The position numbers and the translations under genes were made by a program. Of a stretch of DNA of 33,246 nt, positions 18,520 to 25,056 are shown piece after piece. The notes beneath the pieces are model-generated. The model worked only from the letters and a program-made list of their open reading frames with translations, was not told the DNA's origin and ran no database searches. The stretch spans positions 1-33,246 of the forward strand of contig JAQIBS010000151.1 in the NCBI GenBank assembly GCA_027858965.1. Reading direction: 5' to 3'. The DNA comes from Kiritimatiellia bacterium (lineage in GTDB: Bacteria > Verrucomicrobiota > Kiritimatiellia > RFP12 > UBA1067). The first letter of the stretch is position 1. Each line of letters starts with the position of its first letter.

Positions 18520-21500
18520 ATGAAAATAAGAGTGTTTGTCTTTGTAATGTTAATGTGTGCGCTTTCAGGTATGGCGCAGAGTTTAAAGACCGCAGGTGAT
18601 TTGCTTATGGATGTCTCCGCGGAAGCGATTACAGCCACTAACGGAGCTGCCATCACACAGTGGGCCAATGATGGCTCTCTCAATGACTTCAATGTGCTGT
18701 CAGGAAATTCCGGTGCAATCTTTACCAATAGTATTCTCGGTAAGAAGGCCGTTTTGTTTGGTGGTACGGCACAGAGTGTTCTGACCGGTGATAACGCGCC
18801 CTCATCAATTACGGGCTCTGGTAATTGGTCGGTTGAAAGCTGGGTATGGGTTTCATCCCTTCCATCTGCTAAGTCAGTCTACCTCTCGTGGACGCAGGAT
18901 ATCGGTACGTCAGACTGGGATGCTTCACGAATCATGTTCCGTTATGATACAGGCAACATCGCGCTGGATCATTATGGTGCTACATACAGCTTCGCCTATG
19001 GAACGCCTGCTCCTGGTGCATGGCACCATATTGTTGCAGCCCGGTCAGCCGTTGGCATAGAACGTATTTATATGGACGGCAATTTTCATAGGGTCGTTCC
19101 TAATCAAAAGTCGCTTGAATCCGGCAAACCGCTGGCCATCGGGGGGGTGCTGCAATATACCACCTCGAATTATACGAATTTCTTTACCGGTGCTCTTTCG
19201 CGTGTACGTATTCATACGGGAACGCTCTCTGATGAGGAAGTGATGCATAATTATTTGGCTGACGCTCAGAGTTATAATGCGGCCAATACTGCGGTATGGA
19301 CAGGTGGCTCGGCCAACTGGGCTGAATCGGCCAACTGGTCAAATGGGGTCATTGGCGTTTCCGGTAAGGCGGTTAGTGTTCTCTCCGGCAACGTAGGAAT
19401 CACCAATGATGTTTCATCGGGTTTCCTGACAGAGTTGGATATTGTTTCAGGAACTGTTGAGCTGACGGAGAGTAGTTCGCGGTTTGATACCCAGACTCCA
19501 TTTGTTGTGGGGTGGGACTCCGGGAATACGGCAACGCTGAATCTTGAAAAAGGATCTATCTCCGTTTCATCAAGCAAAGGACCTGCATTAATCAGCTTGG
19601 GGGTAGCTGGTGCCGAATCGGTGTTTTCAGTGGGTGGCATGGAGAGCCCTGCGAATTTTTATGCCTCCCGCGTAAGGGTTTATGAAGGCGGCAGCGGCGA
19701 TATTCAGATTAAGAGCGGTGCATTTCTGGAGTTGGATGGCGTTCAAGCAAATAGCCTGACTAATGTTTCGATGAGTGTAGCTGGTGGAACGCTGCGCAAT
19801 AAAGGGGGCTCTACAATGGGCTACCTGCATAATGTGCCGCAGGTGAAGATCTCCACGGGCGGTGTGACCTTCGAGGCAATCTCCGGTTCGAAAATGGCGG
19901 TTTCATCCTCTCTCCTGCATGATGGTTCCGGCCCTGACGAAGGTGGAGGACTACAGAAAATCGGTGAGGGCACGCTTGTTCTCAGTAGCACAAACACATA
20001 TGCGGGGGTAACCTCGGTTGAAGCCGGTGCCCTGGTTCTATCACCGCGTCTGCAGGATGGACTGGTCTACCAGCTTGACTCGTCCTCGAATGCGCTATCG
20101 ACACTCCAGTTTGCTGATACTTCAAACGTTGTCTCATGGGCGGATGCGAACGGATCTGGAATCCTTTTTACAACCAACAATACCGAGATATGCCCGGTCT
20201 ATGATGCTTCGCTTTTTGAAGGACGGGGCGGTTTACGTTTCAGCCGTTATGCGTCCACGAAGCCTATCTGCCGTATGGAGGCAGATAGAGAAACTCGTGC
20301 GCAGACTGTCTTTGCGGTGATCTCTCCTGCCCTAAATAATGGTCTTGGTGGTTTATGGGGTTCGTCGGGGAATGACAAAGGTATCCGTGCGTCCTCTTCC
20401 GCGATTCAGTATGCCGGTGACGGAAATGATTTTGCATCCACAGGCTGGAACTATATGGATGGTGATCTCGGCGGTGCCTTCACTGTTGGGCAGACTGTAC
20501 TGATGACAGCGATTGCCAGCAGCGCGCAGAACTGGACAACTGCCATCGGCGATTACTGGGGGCATACGACGCATCGGCGCGTTTTCTTAGGTGATATTGC
20601 CGAGATTATGGTATATGACCGGCGCCTTGATGATCATGAGCGACAGGAGATAGAGGCTCACCTGATGGCGAAATGGATTGGATCGGTTAGTGCACCGCAA
20701 TTCAGCTCTACCGTGCTGCCGGAGAATACAGATATGAGTATCCTGAGTGGTGCCTCTTTGGAACTTGGCGGTACGGATGCAAAGCTTGCCTCTCTCAGTG
20801 GTATCGGGTCTATCGGCAACAAAGATTTAGGACTCTCCTCGCTGTTGGTAGGAGGGCTGGATGCCAGCTCTCTTTATCTGGGTTCCGTCACAGGAAATGT
20901 GGCTTTAACTAAAATTGGCATTGGTAGTCTTGCTCTTGCCGGGGTGAACACCTATACAGGATCCACAACGGTTGAAGCCGGAACGCTTCGGCTGATTACA
21001 GAGGGCTCTTCGTATACGGGAGTGGTCTACCATCTTGATGCCTCTTTGCCCAATACCTTAACCACCCTGGCCGACGGTTCAAATGTAACAAGCTGGGCTG
21101 ATGCGGAAGGTTCAGGATTTACCTTTTCATCTTCCTCAGATACTAACTGCCCGGTCTATGATGCTTCACTCTTTGGAGGACGAGGCGGATTGCGTTTCGG
21201 AGAGGGTTCGGTACGTAGTCGGATGATTGGCTCATCTGTGACAAATGCACAGACGGTTTTTGCGGTGTACAAAATTCATGATAAGAGCAATGACAATGGT
21301 GGTTTCTGGGGTGTGAATCTGAGTGATACCGGACTCCGCATCGGCGGTGACAATTGGTACTACCCCGGCAATGCTAATGACTTCCACAATGCTGCGGGCG
21401 GCGGTATTGTGTATATCAACGGGGTTGTTTCCAACAGTATTTCTGCTGTTGGCCAACCCAGCCTGGTTACCTCGGTCAGTGGTTCATTGAAGACCTTTAA

Positions 21501-22110
21501 TCCAGCAATAGGTGATTATTGGTTCTCCAAAGATTATTCAGTGCGGGCATTTTATGGCGAGGTTGCGGAGATCCTTGTTTACAACCGTGTGCTACCCGAC
21601 GCTGAGCGCGAGCTCGTAGAAACCGCACTCATGGCGAAGTGGTTTCCTCCTGCTGGTAGCGGATCGATTATCCCTGAAAATGCGGAGGTCTCTGTCGCAG
21701 ACGGGGCAACTCTGAATCTTGGTGGCGGTAGTGTCACTGTTGCCTCTATCTCAGGTGGTGGCTTTATTTCCAACGGTACGGTAATCGTTACCGGTTCTGT
21801 TGCGCCTGATGGCATACTGAAGTTTTCTGAAACACCGGAGCTGACTGGCACTCTCACGCTGGATGTTTTTGCAGATGGTTCCTGCGACAGCATTGCTGTT
21901 AATGGCGCAATTGATCTGTCGGGACTGGATCTGGTTCTCAATCTTCCTGAAACCAGCCCATCTGTAGGCTCCTATACTCTGGTCTCTGCGACAGAAGGAG
22001 TTACAGGACAGTTTGAAAGTGATTCAATAAGCGGGCCTTGGTCAATATCCTACGAAGCTAACTCAGTACGATTGATCTATGCGGCTGGTACTCTTATCTT
22101 AATAAAATAA
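18520..22110 (+). CDS. Secreted LamG / autotransporter-associated beta-strand-repeat surface protein
   Basis: A 1196-residue protein. ATG 18520 follows AAGGAG at 18508-18513 and starts a signal peptide (residues 1-19, ending GMA). An upstream in-frame GTG at 18469 lacks these marks. Residues about 99-245 are a LamG domain. A W-T-G-G-S-A-N-W segment (about 258) opens a beta-helix-like region. Two autotransporter-associated beta-strand repeats (about 476-507 and 793-825; pattern K-I-G-x-G-[ST]-L-x-L, then N-T-Y-x-G, then V-E-A-G) each precede a related LamG-like unit of about 208 residues (about 511-719 and 834-1041), both ending in LMAKW. The C-terminus is another beta-strand module and ends AAGTLILIK. 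No catalytic residues are evident. The likely role is as a surface adhesin or glycan-binding protein; autotransporter-type secretion is not shown, because no C-terminal barrel is present. Confidence 0.88.
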   Translation: MKIRVFVFVMLMCALSGMAQSLKTAGDLLMDVSAEAITATNGAAITQWANDGSLNDFNVLSGNSGAIFTNSILGKKAVLFGGTAQSVLTGDNAPSSITGSGNWSVESWVWVSSLPSAKSVYLSWTQDIGTSDWDASRIMFRYDTGNIALDHYGATYSFAYGTPAPGAWHHIVAARSAVGIERIYMDGNFHRVVPNQKSLESGKPLAIGGVLQYTTSNYTNFFTGALSRVRIHTGTLSDEEVMHNYLADAQSYNAANTAVWTGGSANWAESANWSNGVIGVSGKAVSVLSGNVGITNDVSSGFLTELDIVSGTVELTESSSRFDTQTPFVVGWDSGNTATLNLEKGSISVSSSKGPALISLGVAGAESVFSVGGMESPANFYASRVRVYEGGSGDIQIKSGAFLELDGVQANSLTNVSMSVAGGTLRNKGGSTMGYLHNVPQVKISTGGVTFEAISGSKMAVSSSLLHDGSGPDEGGGLQKIGEGTLVLSSTNTYAGVTSVEAGALVLSPRLQDGLVYQLDSSSNALSTLQFADTSNVVSWADANGSGILFTTNNTEICPVYDASLFEGRGGLRFSRYASTKPICRMEADRETRAQTVFAVISPALNNGLGGLWGSSGNDKGIRASSSAIQYAGDGNDFASTGWNYMDGDLGGAFTVGQTVLMTAIASSAQNWTTAIGDYWGHTTHRRVFLGDIAEIMVYDRRLDDHERQEIEAHLMAKWIGSVSAPQFSSTVLPENTDMSILSGASLELGGTDAKLASLSGIGSIGNKDLGLSSLLVGGLDASSLYLGSVTGNVALTKIGIGSLALAGVNTYTGSTTVEAGTLRLITEGSSYTGVVYHLDASLPNTLTTLADGSNVTSWADAEGSGFTFSSSSDTNCPVYDASLFGGRGGLRFGEGSVRSRMIGSSVTNAQTVFAVYKIHDKSNDNGGFWGVNLSDTGLRIGGDNWYYPGNANDFHNAAGGGIVYINGVVSNSISAVGQPSLVTSVSGSLKTFNPAIGDYWFSKDYSVRAFYGEVAEILVYNRVLPDAERELVETALMAKWFPPAGSGSIIPENAEVSVADGATLNLGGGSVTVASISGGGFISNGTVIVTGSVAPDGILKFSETPELTGTLTLDVFADGSCDSIAVNGAIDLSGLDLVLNLPETSPSVGSYTLVSATEGVTGQFESDSISGPWSISYEANSVRLIYAAGTLILIK

Positions 22111-22141
22111 GTTACGCTTGTATAAATTATAAAATCTAAAT

Positions 22142-22170
22142 GGGGTGCAGTTTTTCACGCTGCACCCCTT
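22142..22170 (+). terminator. Terminator-like hairpin after the large surface protein gene
   Basis: A perfect 9-base GC-rich stem (GGGGTGCAG / CTGCACCCC) with a nine-base loop lies 31 bases after the stop. Only two T residues follow before AAAA, so termination may be weak, or the hairpin may serve mainly as a 3' stabiliser. Confidence 0.6.
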
Positions 22171-22185
22171 AAAACGAATCAGTAA

Positions 22186-22214
22186 TTGACTTTTTTCAAC
22201 CCTCGTTGCATAAT
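22186..22214 (+). promoter_or_regulatory. Sigma70-like promoter for the oxidoreductase/NAL gene pair
   Basis: TTGACT at 22186-22191 and CATAAT at 22209-22214 are 17 bases apart, just after the hairpin and about 90 bases before the start codon. Confidence 0.6.
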
Positions 22215-22302
22215 CATAAAAGTTTGATTATTTGCTTTTAATCTGTTCTGAACAATAACAGGATATGGTTAATTTGAAAGTTTGCATGAAAGGGGGTACA
22301 AG

Positions 22303-23721
22303 ATGTTAGAGAATTTGAATCGAAGGAATTTTATCAAAACAACGGCTGCCGGGGTTGGCTGTGTATCAGCTTTGAATGTATGCGGTCAAAATGCTGTGGA
22401 TACAAAAAAGTCGTTGTGCATTGCGGTGATCGGTTGCGGGGGACGGGGGTGCACACTGCTCCCTGAAATATGCAAGGAACAGGTTGTTGCGCTGGTAGAT
22501 CCGGACAAACGCCAGCTCAATTCGGCTTTGGCAAGAATTAAAAAGTTGGCGCCGAAATCAGATCACTCCAAAATTCGGACCTACTCCGATTATCGTAAGC
22601 TCTACAATGAAATGGGTAAGGAGCTGGATGCGGTGGTCATTGCCACGCCTAACCACCACCATGCGCCTGCAGCACTTCTGGCAATCCGCCTTGGCATCAA
22701 CGCTTACGTAGAGAAACCCATGGCTCTCTCTCTCGGTGAGGCGCGTCAGCTCAAGGACGAGGCTAAAAAATACGGTGTGGTTACTCAGATGGGACAGCAC
22801 GGTCATTCATGTGAAGGTGCCCGCCGTCTCTGCGAATATATCTGGGCCGGTGCAATCGGTCAGGTACGCGAGGTCTACTCCTGGAGCGATCGGGCCAATG
22901 GGCTGATTGATGTTAAGCGTCCGCCTGTCTCTGCGGTTCCAAAAGATCTCGATTGGGAAAGCTGGATTGGCCCTGCGCCATTCCGCGAATACCATAGCGG
23001 TCTGCATCGACACTCCTGGCATAGATGGTGCGATTTCGGTAACGGCTCAATCGGCAACATGGGAAATCATATTCTTGATCCCATCTATTGGGCGCTGAAA
23101 CTTGGAGCCCCTACATCTATCGAAAATGAAGAGATGCGCGGCGGCAGTGCTGAGTACTACTCTGTCAGCAACCGCATCCGCTTTGACTTTCCCGCACGTG
23201 GAGAGATGGCACCCGTAAAACTCTACTGGTATGACGGACTCGCCAAAGGTCAGACGTACAACAAGAAGACGGTTGGAAATATTGATTGTGTGGCACCTGA
23301 AGCCATGAACCGTCCGCCGGTTGTTGTTGAACTGGAGAAGAAGTACAACCGTAACTTCGGTACCAATGGCTCGATTCTTGTAGGAGACAAGGGCTTTATG
23401 ACTATCGGCCCGTTCGGGGATGGATGCCGCATAGTGCCTGAGGAGGCACATCGCGCCTTTCCTATGCCCAAGCCCACATTGCCGCGTATCAAAGGTACAC
23501 ATCAATCCGATTTCTTTCGGGCATGTCGCGGTGGAGTACCGGCCTGCGCAAACTTTGATTACTCTGATCCGCTAGTGGAGATTGTGCTGCTTGGCGACCT
23601 CGCCATGCGTGCAGGTCCTGGAAAAAGCATCGACTGGGATGGAGCCGCTATGCGTTGCACCAACCAGCCGGATCTCAATCGCTTTGTAAAAGCGGCCTAT
23701 CGCGATGGTTGGAAAATCTAA
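22303..23721 (+). CDS. Tat-exported Gfo/Idh/MocA family oxidoreductase
   Basis: A 472-residue protein. ATG 22303 follows AAAGGGGG at 22289-22296; an in-frame TTG at 22282 has no ribosome site. The N-terminus carries a twin-arginine signal (NRRNFIKTTAAG, residues 5-16), so the protein is probably folded with cofactor and exported. A Rossmann NAD(P)-binding start (VIGCGGRG, about 43-50) and the family EKP motif (E137-K138-P139, with the catalytic-site lysine) are present, as is GNMGNHILD (H256, D259), which matches the conserved His/Asp region. The family oxidises or reduces sugars, inositols and their derivatives with NAD(P). Tat-exported members are common in PVC bacteria and usually keep the cofactor tightly bound. 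The gene is probably in an operon with the NAL-family gene 112 bases downstream. Confidence 0.9.
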   Translation: MLENLNRRNFIKTTAAGVGCVSALNVCGQNAVDTKKSLCIAVIGCGGRGCTLLPEICKEQVVALVDPDKRQLNSALARIKKLAPKSDHSKIRTYSDYRKLYNEMGKELDAVVIATPNHHHAPAALLAIRLGINAYVEKPMALSLGEARQLKDEAKKYGVVTQMGQHGHSCEGARRLCEYIWAGAIGQVREVYSWSDRANGLIDVKRPPVSAVPKDLDWESWIGPAPFREYHSGLHRHSWHRWCDFGNGSIGNMGNHILDPIYWALKLGAPTSIENEEMRGGSAEYYSVSNRIRFDFPARGEMAPVKLYWYDGLAKGQTYNKKTVGNIDCVAPEAMNRPPVVVELEKKYNRNFGTNGSILVGDKGFMTIGPFGDGCRIVPEEAHRAFPMPKPTLPRIKGTHQSDFFRACRGGVPACANFDYSDPLVEIVLLGDLAMRAGPGKSIDWDGAAMRCTNQPDLNRFVKAAYRDGWKI

Positions 23722-23741
23722 TCGAATCAGATCCAAAGAAT

Positions 23742-23803
23742 TTATCCACAAAAAACAGCAAAGCAATAACTTCTTTGCGCTCCTTGTGATCTTTTATGGA
23801 TAA
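23742..23803. repeat. Imperfect hairpin repeat between the oxidoreductase and NAL genes
   Basis: TTATCCA at 23742-23748 pairs with TGGATAA at 23797-23803. Inner segments GCAAAG (from about 23758) and CTTTGC (23773-23778) also pair, with unequal arm lengths. It resembles the other palindromic intergenic repeats in this window but has a different sequence. There is no T-tract. Confidence 0.5.
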
Positions 23804-23833
23804 GAAATTGTCATAGAAAATAGAAAGGTAATT

Positions 23834-24973
23834 ATGTTATCAAAGAAAACAGATATTACACGTCGGCAGATACTTGGAACCACTATAGCCGGTGCATCAA
23901 GCGTCATTGCCGGATCACTCCTGCAGGGATGCAAAACTTCCACAGGCCTAAAAGATAGCGTGGCCCCGAAAGGTCAGGGAATTCCCCACTCACAGCCCAT
24001 CACCGGAGATCCGAAGGTCCGGGGCCCTTTCCCGATTCTTTCAACTCCCTTCACTGAGTCAGGTGCAGTGGATTACGAAGTTCTGGCTAAAGAGGCACAG
24101 TTTGTCGACTGGTGCGGCAGCCCTGGTATGATCTGGCCGCAGTCGGGCGACAGTGTTGATCTGTTGACCATGGATGAAAAGCTTAAGGGCATGGAGGTTA
24201 TCGCCAAGGCCATGGAAGGACGTAAGTCAGTCTGGTGCATGGGTGTGCAGGGTGAAGATACAGAAGAGATGCTTGTCTATGCTAAGCATGTCACGAAACT
24301 CGGCGCTCCTGCAATTATCTCCCGCCCCCCTGATTCCGGCAAGACAGAAGCGGATCTTTTTAAATACTGGCGAGCTCTGGCAGAGGTCACAAAGTGTCCT
24401 GTTATTATCCAGACCTCGGGCGGCGGCAAAGCTAAACCCTCCGTCAAACTCCTAATTCAACTCGCCAAGGAATCTCAATATTTCGGCTATGTAAAGGAAG
24501 AGGTTAATCCAATTCAATCCCGTATGAGAGAGCTGGTCGCGGCCAAACCGACCATTCGCCGGGTTATGAGTGCCATGGGCGGATTCGGCTGGCTTTATCA
24601 GACACGGCAGATTGGCTGTGAAGGTCTTGTTACTGAACGAGCTGTCTATGCGGATCTTTTGGCTGACATCTGGAGGCTGATGCAGAGTGGAGAGGACCCT
24701 GATGGTCTTAACGACAGATTCAGTAAACTCCTGCTTATGCTGAATCTTAAAGAGAATATCGGTGGAAACCAACTCCGTGGTTTTCATCTCTATGTCTGGC
24801 AGAAACGCGGAATATTCAAAAACAGGCTCTCGCGTAACTACGGACCGAAAAAGAGTATCCCTAAAAAGCCGATTATGTCTGAGCAGAAACTGACCAAGGA
24901 GAATATGGCCGAAATCGACAGTCGCTTCGAGACGCTGAAGCCATATCTTAAACCGGGAAAATTCTCTGTATAA
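23834..24973 (+). CDS. Tat/lipobox dihydrodipicolinate synthase (NAL) superfamily protein
   Basis: A 379-residue protein with an AGAAAGG ribosome site at 23822-23828. The N-terminus has a twin-arginine motif (ITRRQIL, residues 8-14) and then a lipobox-like LLQGC with C33, so it is probably a lipid-anchored exported protein. The rest follows the DapA/N-acetylneuraminate lyase TIM barrel: an opening GPFPILSTPFTESGAVDYE, and a Schiff-base lysine candidate, K221, in GYVKEE. The usual Y-N-x-P tyrosine motif is replaced by QTSGGG, and the G-T-T-G-E type loop is replaced by WPQSGDS, so it is probably not a standard DapA. It could be a retro-aldol or dehydratase enzyme on sugar acids, or a non-catalytic relative. 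Its partner is the Tat-exported oxidoreductase just upstream. Confidence 0.8.
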   Translation: MLSKKTDITRRQILGTTIAGASSVIAGSLLQGCKTSTGLKDSVAPKGQGIPHSQPITGDPKVRGPFPILSTPFTESGAVDYEVLAKEAQFVDWCGSPGMIWPQSGDSVDLLTMDEKLKGMEVIAKAMEGRKSVWCMGVQGEDTEEMLVYAKHVTKLGAPAIISRPPDSGKTEADLFKYWRALAEVTKCPVIIQTSGGGKAKPSVKLLIQLAKESQYFGYVKEEVNPIQSRMRELVAAKPTIRRVMSAMGGFGWLYQTRQIGCEGLVTERAVYADLLADIWRLMQSGEDPDGLNDRFSKLLLMLNLKENIGGNQLRGFHLYVWQKRGIFKNRLSRNYGPKKSIPKKPIMSEQKLTKENMAEIDSRFETLKPYLKPGKFSV

Positions 24974-25056
24974 GCATTGATGAACAGGGTTATTTGTATC
25001 AGGCCTTAAAAGGCACGTTAATGATATTGTGTTAAACCTCCTTTGAAAAGAGCGAT

